A DNA stretch of 64,000 bases from JAXMBX01 sp046349635 (GTDB lineage: Bacteria; Planctomycetota; Planctomycetia; Planctomycetales; Planctomycetaceae), in contig JAXMBX010000026.1 of NCBI GenBank assembly GCA_046349635.1, positions 1 to 64,000 on the forward strand, written 5' to 3'. The notes beneath the pieces are model-generated. The model saw only the letters and a program-made list of their open reading frames with translations, was not told the DNA's origin and did not search any database. The position numbers were made by a program, and so were the translations under genes. Shown in pieces: positions 26,930-36,815 of this stretch. Each line of letters starts with the position of its first letter. The first letter of the stretch is position 1.

Positions 26930-28333
26930 TCAGGCTGATGGAGAGAGTTCCGGAATCGGCTTGCCGCCGTTCAGAATCGGAATCGGTCGCCCGCTGAAAT
27001 TCGTCAACTGCACCCGGTCCGCATCAATTCCCAGGTGGCGATACATGGTTGCCAGGAAATCCCCGACTCCGACGCGGCGATCCACAACTTCTTCTCCCCG
27101 CCGATCGCTGGCTCCGATCACCTGCCCCGTTGTGAGGTTCCCGCCGCTAAACAGCAGGGAGGTGACATGCGGCCAATGGTCCCGTCCCGGCTGCCGGACT
27201 CCGCTGGCGCTGTCGTTGGCATAACTGATTTTCGGAGTCCGTCCAAACTCCCCGGTCACGACGACCATCACCCGGTTGTTCAATCCCCGTTGATAAATGT
27301 CTTCGATCAAAGCGGTCACGGCCTGGTCGAAATAGACCGTCCGGGCTTTCATGGCATCAAACACGTGGTGATTGACCGCATGATCGTCCCAGTTTCCGAC
27401 TCGACCGCACAGAGGGCCGCCGAACGAAGTGGTCACCAGATCCACGCCCGATTCCACCAGTCGTCTGGCAAGCAGGCATTGCTGTCCCCATGCATGCCGT
27501 CCGTAACGCTCGTGCGCTTCCTCCGACTCCTCACCCAGATCGAAGGCCTTTTTCGCGCGCGGACTCGTCAGCATGTTGCGGGCCTGCTCGGAAAAATTGT
27601 CGATGGCCCGCATCCGGCCGAACTGGTCTGACTTTCTCTCGTACCGATCCAGTTCCTTCATCAACCCCAACCGGTTTTCGATCCGGTCGAGATCTTTCGG
27701 ATTTTGCAGGACGATATTCGGCACTTCGACCTTCTGCTTTTTCTTCTTCTGCCCGCCGTTCACGCCGTAGACCACGAACGGTTCGTACGTTGGCCCCAGG
27801 TACGCCCCTCCCAGATATGGCACGGGGGGCACGCCGACGTAATTCGGAATGTCCCGCTGCGCATCGTGCCGCAGATAATTCGCGATGCAGAACATGTCCG
27901 GGTTATCGGGCGATGTTTTTTCCGTCCGCACTTCGTGTCCCGTCAGCAGTTGATGCGGTCCTGAGTTGTGGCAGAAACCGGTGTGCACCAGCGAACGAAG
28001 AATGGTGAACTTGTCGGCAATCTTCGCGTGCAAGGGGAGCAGTTCGCAGATTCGCAGTCCCGGGACATTTGTGTCGATCCCGTTGAAAGGGCCGCGGTAG
28101 TCGCTCGGAGCGAGCGGTTTGGGATCGTAGGTCTCCAGATGGCTCGCCCCGCCCCACAGCCAGACCAGGATGACAGCAGTCCGCTCACCAGGAGATTGAC
28201 CGGCGACCGCCCGCATCCGGAGCAGTTCCGGCAGCGTCAGCGAACACATCCCCGCCAGCCCTACGCGCAGCGCCTCACGCCGATTGAGCGGTCCCAGGCA
28301 GATGCGTGAGGAGTGCGGAATAGCGGACGACAC
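26930..28333 (-). CDS. DUF1501 exported protein
   Basis: 467 residues. The N-terminus has a twin-arginine-like signal (NRREALRVGLAGMCSLTL), so export by Tat is likely. The core has AVILVWLWGGASHLETYDPK, FTILRSLVHTGFCHNSGPHQ, GVDLVTTSFGG, VMVVVTGEFGRTPKISY and GRDHWPHVTSLLFSGGNL. These are diagnostic for DUF1501, which belongs to the alkaline phosphatase/sulfatase-like fold and occurs in very many copies in planctomycetes, usually beside a DUF1549/DUF1553 cytochrome-like gene. That partner is absent here. Function is unknown. Confidence 0.92.
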   Translation of the reverse strand: MSSAIPHSSRICLGPLNRREALRVGLAGMCSLTLPELLRMRAVAGQSPGERTAVILVWLWGGASHLETYDPKPLAPSDYRGPFNGIDTNVPGLRICELLPLHAKIADKFTILRSLVHTGFCHNSGPHQLLTGHEVRTEKTSPDNPDMFCIANYLRHDAQRDIPNYVGVPPVPYLGGAYLGPTYEPFVVYGVNGGQKKKKQKVEVPNIVLQNPKDLDRIENRLGLMKELDRYERKSDQFGRMRAIDNFSEQARNMLTSPRAKKAFDLGEESEEAHERYGRHAWGQQCLLARRLVESGVDLVTTSFGGPLCGRVGNWDDHAVNHHVFDAMKARTVYFDQAVTALIEDIYQRGLNNRVMVVVTGEFGRTPKISYANDSASGVRQPGRDHWPHVTSLLFSGGNLTTGQVIGASDRRGEEVVDRRVGVGDFLATMYRHLGIDADRVQLTNFSGRPIPILNGGKPIPELSPSA

Positions 28334-28489
28334 GGGAAATCCTTAAGCGACGGCGGAGGGGCGGAAGTCGAATGAGGGGAGGCAAAAGAGGTCAGTGTCA
28401 GGAGGAGCCTCGATTATCCTCTCTGCAGGATCGGGTCTTCAAGAGGAGACCGTGGGGAAATCTGGCTTTTGAGCGCGATGGGGCCATCG

Positions 28490-29086
28490 CTACGGCACTG
28501 GCGGCGCAACGGTCAGCACGCCATCTCTTTGGACGGTGACGTGGCAAGATCCGCCAAAGTTGCTTGAGACATACCCATGCAGAGTCGTGTGATGCGTTCG
28601 GCCATCATTGGTCGCGCTCATGACAACAGGGCCATCCCCTTGAAATCTCAGTTTGCTCGACGTCTTCCTGCCGGGTGGAATCGTTCCAATCCGTGCGGTG
28701 CATCCTGGTCCGAAGAGTTCAACATTTACCAGCGGTTTCGCGGAGTCATTCCGAACAACGACTCGGTACGAAGTCATGAGATCGATCGCCGCATAGGTCA
28801 TTCCCGCCGCGGCGGGGAAGTTCACGAGAAGCACGCCCAGGCATAACCAGGTTCGCAGGTTTCGCTTTCTTTTGGGAACCCTCGGGGCGATCGCCAGTTT
28901 CCAATAGCGGTACAAAGCAGCCACTCCGAAGCACACGAGCAGCGTGCCGATGTAGATCGTGAAGATCCCTGCGGGCATTAACCACCACCATCCGGTCACC
29001 AGCCAGACCAGAAAGATCACGGTCCCCGTCGAGAGCGGCACCGCTCCACAAAGTAACGCCGTTCGATAAGTAGAGGTTGCAGTCAT
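28490..29086 (-). CDS. Uncharacterised membrane protein with exposed beta-rich C-terminus
   Basis: 198 residues. Three hydrophobic helices lie in the first 115 residues (LLCGAVPLSTGTVIFLVWLV, LMPAGIFTIYIGTLLVCFGV, TWLCLGVLLVNFPAAAGMTY), with a basic loop APRVPKRKRNLR between the second and third. The remaining part (SYRVVVRNDSAKPLVNVELF to the end) looks like a small beta-sandwich outside the membrane. I recognise no family. It precedes the MIP18-fusion gene region on the same strand but runs after it, with 36 bases between. Confidence 0.65.
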   Translation of the reverse strand: MTATSTYRTALLCGAVPLSTGTVIFLVWLVTGWWWLMPAGIFTIYIGTLLVCFGVAALYRYWKLAIAPRVPKRKRNLRTWLCLGVLLVNFPAAAGMTYAAIDLMTSYRVVVRNDSAKPLVNVELFGPGCTARIGTIPPGRKTSSKLRFQGDGPVVMSATNDGRTHHTTLHGYVSSNFGGSCHVTVQRDGVLTVAPPVP

Positions 29087-29122
29087 GGTCTGTGCACAGG
29101 CATCACCGGGGGATGCTCCTGT

Positions 29123-30901
29123 TTATTTCACCAGTTTCATTGCCTCGCGTCCCTTGTCGGTGAGCCGGGCGATGCTCCAGGGTGGTTCCCACGTCGTCTC
29201 GACCCAGACGTCTCGCACACCCTTGAGTTTGAGCAGCCGCTCCCGGATCCCTTCTTCCACGCGTCCCCCCCCCTGGAAGATGAAGAAATCGAAGACCGGC
29301 CTGCCGCGGTGCGGCATGGTCAGCACCACCCGTACTACGCCGTCGCGTACGCGGACGTCGTACACATACCCCATGTCGACGATGTTGGCGTCGACGCTGT
29401 AAAGTTGTTCGTCCTTCACTTCGCGGAGCGTTTTCCAGATGGCAGCTTTCAGTCCCGCCGTCTCGGCAGTTTCTCCCGTCCGAGCCAGCATCTGTTTTCC
29501 GACGGGAGGCATCCCCACGGAGATCGGGTCGTTAAACTTCAGTTGCAAGGGATGCGTCAGCTCGTGATGGACCTGCTCCACATGTTCCCTGGGTTTTTCC
29601 CGGGGCCACATCTCGACCGAGTAAGCATTCTTCTGCTTCACCGACCAGCCCTTTTTCATCACATCGACACCGTTGGCCGGATAGCGGCTCCACAACTGTC
29701 CGTGATGCGCGTAGTTCATTTGCGGGACTCCGTTGTGTTTCGCCTCCCAGCCCTGGGCTTCGTGGATCAACCGGTGTGCAAAAAAAGCATCGCGGCTGGT
29801 CTCGTTGTAAAACCCGATGCCCCAGATCTTGTCATTATCCGCGGCCGGCACATCCCCTTCCCTGAGTTTCCGCGCTTCATCCAGCCAGACCGGATGGGTG
29901 AAGGAATACCCGGAGAAGACCCATTCATCATCCCGCATCGCGGAGATCGGGAAATCCTGCAGCATGTCGACGCGTCCGGTCTTCAGGAAGTACGGCAGGC
30001 CGGAGTAGAAGGTGTACGTCACGTCCATGTGCATCCGGCTGGGGGTAAAGAGCGGGTGCATCGGGCTGAACGGAAAACCCCAGCGACGGATCTGCACGCA
30101 CAGAGGTCCCCGAATCACTTCGTAATTCGGCGGCTTCGTGCCATTCCGCATCCGCAGCTTCTGGAAATTTGCGGCGTCCACGTAGTCGCAGCCCCAGTCG
30201 ATCGCGGGTGGTTCTCCATGCCCTTTGCCGCCGGCGAAGAGTTCATTCCCATGATTCCGCGTGAAGACGAGCCGTTCGACTTCCCCCGATTGCCGGGAGA
30301 GTTTGGCGACGTAATGTTCATTCGCAATCTCCAGCGCCCAACCTTCGCCGGTCACCTTTAGATCCCGTGTGTATTCCGGCAGCTCGGCATTCGGATTTCC
30401 GAACAGAATCAGATATTGGGCGGAGTCGTGAGCCGCTGCTTCCGCAAAGAACAGGAGCGCGAAGTGATACTCATTCCCCTCTCGCTTCAAGGAATGGACC
30501 TGCGAGGGGATCTCCCGCAGCCGATGTTCTGACGCGTCCCACCGCGCCACGCGGATCTCGCGGTAGGGGTCGCGGCATTGCTCCCGCAAGACGGCCACGT
30601 TGAGTTCGACAGGCTCACGCGACCGCGCAATTCCCACCGTTTCGTGGACGGTGACCGTTTTGCAGAACGACCAGCCTTTTCCCCATTGGGCCAAGGCCGG
30701 GGGCAACTGCTCCATGCGCAGAAATTGATCCGCCTTGATATCGGCAGGAGGGGGGGCCTGCAGTTGACGCTCGAAGGTCAAAGTTTCCTTGATCGATTCC
30801 GCGAGCGACATCGCCAGGTCGATCTTTCCGGCCCGGTACAGTTCCTCAAACAGTTTGAGTTTGGTCGCGATACTGTCGGAATGATCGGCGTAGCTCGTCA
30901 T
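29123..30901 (-). CDS. Large uncharacterised protein with C-terminal MIP18/DUF59-like domain
   Basis: 592 residues from ATG 30901 (MTSYADHSDSIATKLKLFEE). A GTG at 31000 that overlaps the upstream stop (GTGA) would add 33 residues, and coupling makes it possible. After a helical N-terminus, residues about 75-480 form an unassigned, beta-rich region with many aromatic residues (REIRVARWDASEHRLREIPS, WGCDYVDAANFQKLRMRNG, SRMHMDVTYTFYSGLPYFLK), loosely like a carbohydrate-active beta-sandwich. The last 105 residues match the MIP18 family of Fe-S assembly factors: VDANIVDMGYVYDVRVRDG, then VVLTMPHRGRPVFDFF. The family normally has a conserved Cys in a GCP segment; here it reads GRP. No signal peptide is visible. 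Function unknown. Confidence 0.8.
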   Translation of the reverse strand: MTSYADHSDSIATKLKLFEELYRAGKIDLAMSLAESIKETLTFERQLQAPPPADIKADQFLRMEQLPPALAQWGKGWSFCKTVTVHETVGIARSREPVELNVAVLREQCRDPYREIRVARWDASEHRLREIPSQVHSLKREGNEYHFALLFFAEAAAHDSAQYLILFGNPNAELPEYTRDLKVTGEGWALEIANEHYVAKLSRQSGEVERLVFTRNHGNELFAGGKGHGEPPAIDWGCDYVDAANFQKLRMRNGTKPPNYEVIRGPLCVQIRRWGFPFSPMHPLFTPSRMHMDVTYTFYSGLPYFLKTGRVDMLQDFPISAMRDDEWVFSGYSFTHPVWLDEARKLREGDVPAADNDKIWGIGFYNETSRDAFFAHRLIHEAQGWEAKHNGVPQMNYAHHGQLWSRYPANGVDVMKKGWSVKQKNAYSVEMWPREKPREHVEQVHHELTHPLQLKFNDPISVGMPPVGKQMLARTGETAETAGLKAAIWKTLREVKDEQLYSVDANIVDMGYVYDVRVRDGVVRVVLTMPHRGRPVFDFFIFQGGGRVEEGIRERLLKLKGVRDVWVETTWEPPWSIARLTDKGREAMKLVK

Positions 30902-30996
30902 CGGTTCTGTCTCTGGGGTTCGATCTCTGGGCCAGGTCAATATTGAGGGAGGATAAACATCATCATTGAATAGCGCCTCGCGCGATTCAACCGAAA

Positions 30997-32667
30997 TCAC
31001 TTGTCGATCGGATCGAATTCCCAGACGTCGTATCGACCAATCCGGTGCTCCGGGGGAGCGCTCAGATCCACGCGCAGGGAGGTTTCTCCCACAAGCCGAT
31101 ACCGTGTCTGCATCCGGCTCATGAAGTTTTTGAAAGCGGACTCATCCCGCGGCCAGGTCTCCAGGTGGAAACCGACGCATCGTAATTTTCCGATGGGGAG
31201 ATCTTCGACCTTTGCGTAATGGACGGGCTGCATCTGCCCACGCCGAGCCGGGCGATGGATCGCCTGGTAGCAGCGATAGGCGGACAAGTAATTTCCCTGA
31301 TAAAACGGCTGTGGGAATTGCTCCACGAGGCAGATTGTCGTTCGCTCCGGGGCCGCTCGCCAGAACCAGTGGGCAAACCCCTGATGCTCGGCGTCCACCG
31401 GCTTCTGGTAGGGATGCACGATGTCGTGCGTCAGGATTCCCATCCCGATCAGGAACAGCACGAAGCAGGTCCGCAGCTCATAACGGTTCGGATCCAGCGG
31501 CAACCAGCGATGCCGCAGCCACGCAAGGAGCTGCGCAAATCCGGTTCCTGCAAACAGGCAGACCCACGGCAGGAGGTATTGCACCAGTCGGGCGTGCCCT
31601 CCGAGTGGATAGCGATGCAACCCTGCCGCGACGATCGCCAACAAAAAAGTCCCCCCGAACATCAGGCAGGGAACGCGGTCCCCCTGTTTCCAGAAATGCC
31701 GGACACCGAGGGCACAGCAGGCGGTCGTCAGAATGCTTCCGCTGCGCGTCGCACCAAATGGCGCTGCAAAGGCGACGGACGTCAGGGTTTCAAACATCCA
31801 GGCAAGTAAGCGTCCCGGCGCGCGCCAGTCGGGCGGAAACCCTTGCTTCCAGTAATCGGTCATCATGTCTGCGCTGGCGTGAAACTGTCGGCTCAGCCAG
31901 AGCCACTGCAACAGAACGAAGCTCAACAACAGGACGAACTGAATCCCGAGATACCAGAGCTTTTCCCGTGTCGTCGTGCGGCGGAGAATTTCCGGGGCCA
32001 GTCCCAGCGCGATTCCCCCCGCCGTGAAGACCGCGGGAAAAGAACAGACCACTGCGAATGGCGTGAGTCCGCACCACACGTACAGCCACTTCGCTTCCCG
32101 CGTCTGCCACCACAATGTCGCCACGTGGATCAAGGCCATGGACCAGCACAGGTCTCCGGCATACGGCTTCACCTCGGCCGCGTAACGGATCGCGTAATAC
32201 GTGACAGCCAGAATCGCGACGGAGAAGACCCGTTCCCAGCCGGTCTGCAACAGCTTCGTCCAGCGGGCAAACAGCCAGAGGGAGAGAATGCTATACGCGA
32301 GTGCCTGCCCCCTCAATGCCCATTCGTGAAATCCGAACCAGGGGAGGCTCAGCAGTTCACCCGCCAGAAAGCCTAGCGGTGCCACCTGGCCGTTTTTCAG
32401 CGGGCTTGCCAGGATCGACCAGACGGGGGGCAGAAAATTTTCCGCCAGAAGGTATTCATCTCCCCATAGCGGGAAGCGGAGCAGAAATCGGGCGACGCGC
32501 AAAAAAACTCCCAGCCCGAGAAACACGCACACCCAGCGGAAAGTGGGAGGCGCAGTGGTGAGGCTGGGAAAAGAACTGAGCCGAGTTCCGTTTCCTGCCG
32601 ATCCGGCGGGCCCGGGAGTTCCGAGCTCACTTTGATCAGAAGCAGGATTTGAACCCGGCCCGGTCAT
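30997..32667 (-). CDS. GT39-like polytopic membrane glycosyltransferase
   Basis: 556 residues. A Pro/Gly/Ser-rich cytoplasmic N-terminus is followed by about ten to twelve hydrophobic helices. The first periplasmic loop has RFPLWGDEYLLAENFL, where the acidic DE pair is the conserved catalytic feature of dolichyl-mannose-type GT-C enzymes (GT39/ArnT-like). TYYAIRYAAEVKPYAGDL fits the next conserved loop. The C-terminal about 120 residues form a soluble domain (TTICLVEQFPQPFYQGNYLS). Donor and acceptor unknown. Its stop overlaps the GTG candidate start of the following gene by four bases. Confidence 0.75.
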   Translation of the reverse strand: MTGPGSNPASDQSELGTPGPAGSAGNGTRLSSFPSLTTAPPTFRWVCVFLGLGVFLRVARFLLRFPLWGDEYLLAENFLPPVWSILASPLKNGQVAPLGFLAGELLSLPWFGFHEWALRGQALAYSILSLWLFARWTKLLQTGWERVFSVAILAVTYYAIRYAAEVKPYAGDLCWSMALIHVATLWWQTREAKWLYVWCGLTPFAVVCSFPAVFTAGGIALGLAPEILRRTTTREKLWYLGIQFVLLLSFVLLQWLWLSRQFHASADMMTDYWKQGFPPDWRAPGRLLAWMFETLTSVAFAAPFGATRSGSILTTACCALGVRHFWKQGDRVPCLMFGGTFLLAIVAAGLHRYPLGGHARLVQYLLPWVCLFAGTGFAQLLAWLRHRWLPLDPNRYELRTCFVLFLIGMGILTHDIVHPYQKPVDAEHQGFAHWFWRAAPERTTICLVEQFPQPFYQGNYLSAYRCYQAIHRPARRGQMQPVHYAKVEDLPIGKLRCVGFHLETWPRDESAFKNFMSRMQTRYRLVGETSLRVDLSAPPEHRIGRYDVWEFDPIDK

Positions 32668-33181
32668 CGTCGCAACAGAGTCATTTTTTCAACATCCCGT
32701 GTCCGGGAGTTGTGATTGGCAATCGTCTTGAAAGTCCTCCCTGACTGAGTACGGACTTCCATGCCCTTATTTCAAGACGATGGGCAAATGATGGGGAGCA
32801 ATCTTTCGTTCTTGTCGCGAAGTAAGTCAGCCACAATCCGTGCCTGAGATTTCTTCCGCGGAAGTTTGTGATTTGTTCAACCACTGACTTCTCGAACTCG
32901 GCTTGCTCACCGCAAATCATGGGAATGTTCTGCGGTCTGTTGATTTGCGTCGTTGCTCATCAACATGGCGTGATCCTAGCGCAACCGGTTTTCACTTTCA
33001 AGTCAGCGCGCGCCGTGAGAATCTATTTTTTAAAAAAAGAAATTTTCCTCCCGTCGTGTTGAAGGAAACACCTCTCGCCGATTGTTTCAAAAAAAATGCA
33101 ATCGGTATTTCGAACGGGCTTGCACTTCTCCTGGAAGTCGCTACGAAACGTCGCGCACCTTCGACCAAGTGGCACCGCGCA
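32668..33181. other. AT-richer intergenic stretch between mqnE and the GT39-like gene
   Basis: 514 bases with no convincing gene. It holds the large inverted repeat listed separately, a hairpin pairing CCGATTG (33078) with CAATCGG (33099) around an A-run, a weaker hairpin TGTTGAT/ATCAACA near 32938, and A/T runs at about 33028-33045. The promoter of the GT39-like gene is expected here. Confidence 0.5.
32722..32781. repeat. Perfect 12-bp inverted repeat with nested 6-bp repeat
   Basis: ATCGTCTTGAAA at 32722-32733 and TTTCAAGACGAT at 32770-32781 are exact reverse complements, 36 bases apart. Inside them AAGTCC (32732) and GGACTT (32753) pair as well. It lies 55 to 115 bases upstream of the GT39-like start codon. 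It could be an operator, an mRNA leader fold or a remnant of a small mobile element. Confidence 0.6.
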
Positions 33182-34348
<1,167 letters not shown>

Positions 34349-34452
34349 TCCCGTCTCTCCTGCGTTCATTCAGTCATCGGCGGACGTTTCCGTCCCCGCT
34401 TGTTGCCTCGGAGACATTGTAGTCAGCCCGGCCAGAAACGTCAGCCGTGGTC

Positions 34453-35319
34453 TTAGCCCGCCAGCAGAATATCCGCCACTCCCACGACCAGCAGCCCCAC
34501 GCTGATGATCACGTTCACGTGGAAAAACGCCTGATTCACCCGCGCCAGGTCATCCGGTCGGATCAGCCAATGCTCGTAAATGAGCAGGATCGCCACGGCC
34601 ACCACCCCCGCCCCGAACAGCGTCCCCAGCCCGGCGATGTGCCAGAGTCCCACGAGCGCACAGACCGTCAAGAAATGGCTGAACGCTGCCAGCCGCAGCG
34701 CCTTCTGGTTTCCCAATCTTGAGGGGAGGCTGTGCAGCCCTGCCTGCTTGTCAAATTCGGTGTCCTGGCAGGCATAGATGATGTCGAATCCCCCCACCCA
34801 GAAGAAAATCACCAGCGCCAGCAGGACCGGCTCCCAGGCGACCGTCCCCGTGATCGCAATCCAGACCGCGATCGGGGAGAGCATCAGCGCCGCTGCCAGC
34901 CAGTAGTGGCACCATGACGTGAACCGCTTGGCAAACGAATACCCGCACAGAAACAGCAGCACGGGAATCGAGAGACGCCACGGCCAGGGATTCGGCAGGA
35001 AGAGGAGCGTGGAAGCGACGAACCCCGCCGCACATAACAGCGTAAACAACCAGACCGCTCCGACGGAGAGGAGTCCGGCAGGGATATGCCGCATCTTCGT
35101 CCGGGGGTTGCGGGCATCGATCTCCCGGTCCACGACCCGGTTAAAGGACATCGCGCACGAGCGGGCGAAGACCATCCCCAGCAGAATGCCCAGCAGGTGT
35201 TTCCAGTGGAACGGGGCCGTCCGCCACGCCAGCGCCGCCGCAAAGAGCGCGAACGGGAGCGCGAACAGCGTATGGCTGAACCGTATCATCTCCAGAATCT
35301 GCCGTAGCTTCTGCCACAT
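34453..35319 (-). CDS. mqnP: UbiA-family prenyltransferase, probable MqnP
   Basis: 288 residues with eight or nine membrane helices, the normal UbiA fold. The two Asp-rich prenyl-diphosphate/Mg2+ sites are MSFNRVVDREIDARNPRT (NRxxDxxxD) and IIYACQDTEFDKQAGLHSLP (DxxxD). The family includes 4-hydroxybenzoate polyprenyltransferase UbiA and, in futalosine-pathway organisms, MqnP. Its position 100 bases upstream of mqnE favours MqnP over UbiA; this part is inference. It adds the polyprenyl tail to the naphthoate head group at the inner membrane. The start has GGAAAGG upstream at a rather long spacing. Confidence 0.88.
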   Translation of the reverse strand: MWQKLRQILEMIRFSHTLFALPFALFAAALAWRTAPFHWKHLLGILLGMVFARSCAMSFNRVVDREIDARNPRTKMRHIPAGLLSVGAVWLFTLLCAAGFVASTLLFLPNPWPWRLSIPVLLFLCGYSFAKRFTSWCHYWLAAALMLSPIAVWIAITGTVAWEPVLLALVIFFWVGGFDIIYACQDTEFDKQAGLHSLPSRLGNQKALRLAAFSHFLTVCALVGLWHIAGLGTLFGAGVVAVAILLIYEHWLIRPDDLARVNQAFFHVNVIISVGLLVVGVADILLAG

Positions 35320-35533
35320 CGTTATTGAACTTCGTCACCTTTCCGGATTCACAGACGGGATTGGGAAAGCCGCATTCTATGAAAACAAGCCGAATTTTGT
35401 ACTCAACGGCGCACGTCCCGTTGATTGTTTTGGCTATCTTTCGATCAGGCCGCATCTGTCAAAGGGGAAGTTTCTGCGATAGGATAGGGAGATGCCGATG
35501 TGTGATTTAAGCCAGGGCGTCAAGCCCCATTGA

Positions 35534-35761
35534 ATGGAAATGGTCATGCGCACCGACTTTCCAAAAATTGAGGTCATCGATGATGACATGGCTGCCATCC
35601 TGCGTGCCAAGTCGGAGACCGAGCGATTGCAGATGGGATTTGCAATGTGGGAATCTGCCCGCTCGATGATCCGGGCAGTGATCGCCGCCGAGAACCCCAC
35701 CTGGACTACGGAGCAGATCGACCGTGCCGTCGCGCACTGGATGTCCCATGGGGCCATCTGA
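35534..35761 (+). CDS. Small uncharacterised protein
   Basis: 75 residues; ATG codons at 35534, 35540 and 35546 are possible starts, none with a clear ribosome-binding site. The sequence (FPKIEVIDDDMAAILRAKSE, GFAMWESARSMIRAVIAAEN, PTWTTEQIDRAVAHWMSHGA) has the composition and helix pattern of a real protein. From memory it resembles a family of small bacterial proteins ending in RRxSHG that often precede a nucleotidyltransferase-like gene, as in toxin-antitoxin-like pairs. No such second gene follows here; the next 148 bases are non-coding. Confidence 0.65.
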   Translation: MEMVMRTDFPKIEVIDDDMAAILRAKSETERLQMGFAMWESARSMIRAVIAAENPTWTTEQIDRAVAHWMSHGAI

Positions 35762-35839
35762 TTTTTTGCGGAGCGCGTATTTGCTCGAATGGGTTTCGAA
35801 ACTCGGCCTGGCAGCGGAATGGGCAACCGTATGTGCACA

Positions 35840-35879
35840 GGTTCAACCTCCGCCGGAGAAACCCCGGCAAGGTTGAACC
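35840..35879. terminator. Strong stem-loop between convergent genes
   Basis: GGTTCAACCT (35840-35849) pairs perfectly with AGGTTGAACC (35870-35879), and GCCGG/CCGGC pairs inside the loop. There is no T-run on either side, so it is not a classic intrinsic terminator, but its location between the stops at 35761 and 35910 suggests a bidirectional transcription barrier or mRNA 3'-end protector. Confidence 0.5.
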
Positions 35880-35909
35880 GTCTGTGACTCTGCTTCTATT
35901 AACGAAGCC

Positions 35910-36626
35910 TTAGGGGACCTTCTCCAGGTTCGGGTCCGGATGATACGGCTCGATCCGTTTCCCCAACCGCTGGATTTCACTGCCGACCGCCTGCATCCCC
36001 TTCGAGGATTCCTTGAGCAGGAAGCCGGGGACCGCGATCATTTTCCCCGCCAGTTCTTTCGCCCCTCTCAATACCGAACGTGAGTCTTCTTCGAGCATAT
36101 GCCCCGTCCACTTGGCGGCGTTTTCAACGTGATTCACCGCCGCGCGCAGGTGTTCTCCCGCCGTCACAGGCTGGTTGTGCTCCGCTGCGCGCTCTGCCAT
36201 CCGGTGATGATGCAGCGCCAACGCATGTTCCGCCCGAGCAAAGGCCTCTTCCAGCTTATCGACGGTCTTGACCGTCCCTTTTTCCACCCCCGTCGCGAGG
36301 GAATCGATTTCCCGGGCCGAGGATTCCAAAGCCTTCTTGACGTCCTCCTCGGCGTGACTGGCTGCCGCATGCAGGTAGCCCCCCACCTTATGTAATTCGC
36401 GCGCTGCCGCGTTGTATTCCCGTTTCAGGAAGCGTTCCCGCGCGCGATCCATGTGCATGGGGGGCTCGTCGGCGTATCGCAGCCAGACTTTTTCGTCCAG
36501 GAAAACCCATCCCCGTCTCGGAGCGGGAACCGTTTTCTCGCTCTTTCCGGGGTCATCATCTCCCCAGGCAATCCGCCCCGACGTCAACAGCAGGCACAAG
36601 ACAACCGCGCTGCGCGAAAAAGACAT
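35910..36626 (-). CDS. Exported helical protein of unknown function
   Basis: 238 residues with a signal peptide (MSFSRSAVVLCLLLTSGRIAWG) and a strong ribosome-binding site (AAAGGAGG six bases upstream). The mature part is almost entirely helical with Ala, Glu and His in abundance (ARELHKVGGYLHAAASHAEE, AEHALALHHHRMAERAAEH, AGEHLRAAVNHVENAAKW). His-rich heptad-like repeats may make coiled coils. The end is rich in Pro and His. Family not recognised. It stands alone with a promoter region of about 190 bases upstream. Confidence 0.75.
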   Translation of the reverse strand: MSFSRSAVVLCLLLTSGRIAWGDDDPGKSEKTVPAPRRGWVFLDEKVWLRYADEPPMHMDRARERFLKREYNAAARELHKVGGYLHAAASHAEEDVKKALESSAREIDSLATGVEKGTVKTVDKLEEAFARAEHALALHHHRMAERAAEHNQPVTAGEHLRAAVNHVENAAKWTGHMLEEDSRSVLRGAKELAGKMIAVPGFLLKESSKGMQAVGSEIQRLGKRIEPYHPDPNLEKVP

Positions 36627-36815
36627 GGCATTCCTCCTTTGAACGTTGCAAGCCTCCGGAACACCGGGCGCAACTTAGCCTCTGAAACTCTGCCCTGATT
36701 TTTGACTGCCACCCTGCAGTAGTATGTATGTCTGGATTCTAAGTTCGGCGAGAAACTCGATCAAGAGGCGATTCGGACTCCGCTGGACTCTCACCCTTCA
36801 TTAATGCCCCGCCCC

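Noticed and set aside
32681..32920. A 79-residue minus-strand frame before the GT39-like gene
   Set aside because: It overlaps the inverted repeat, has no ribosome-binding site and no family resemblance.
35840..35879. Integron attC site, because the arms fit RYYYAAC and GTTRRRY
   Set aside because: The structure is only 40 bases, shorter than known attC sites, has no second core pair, and there is no integrase or cassette array.
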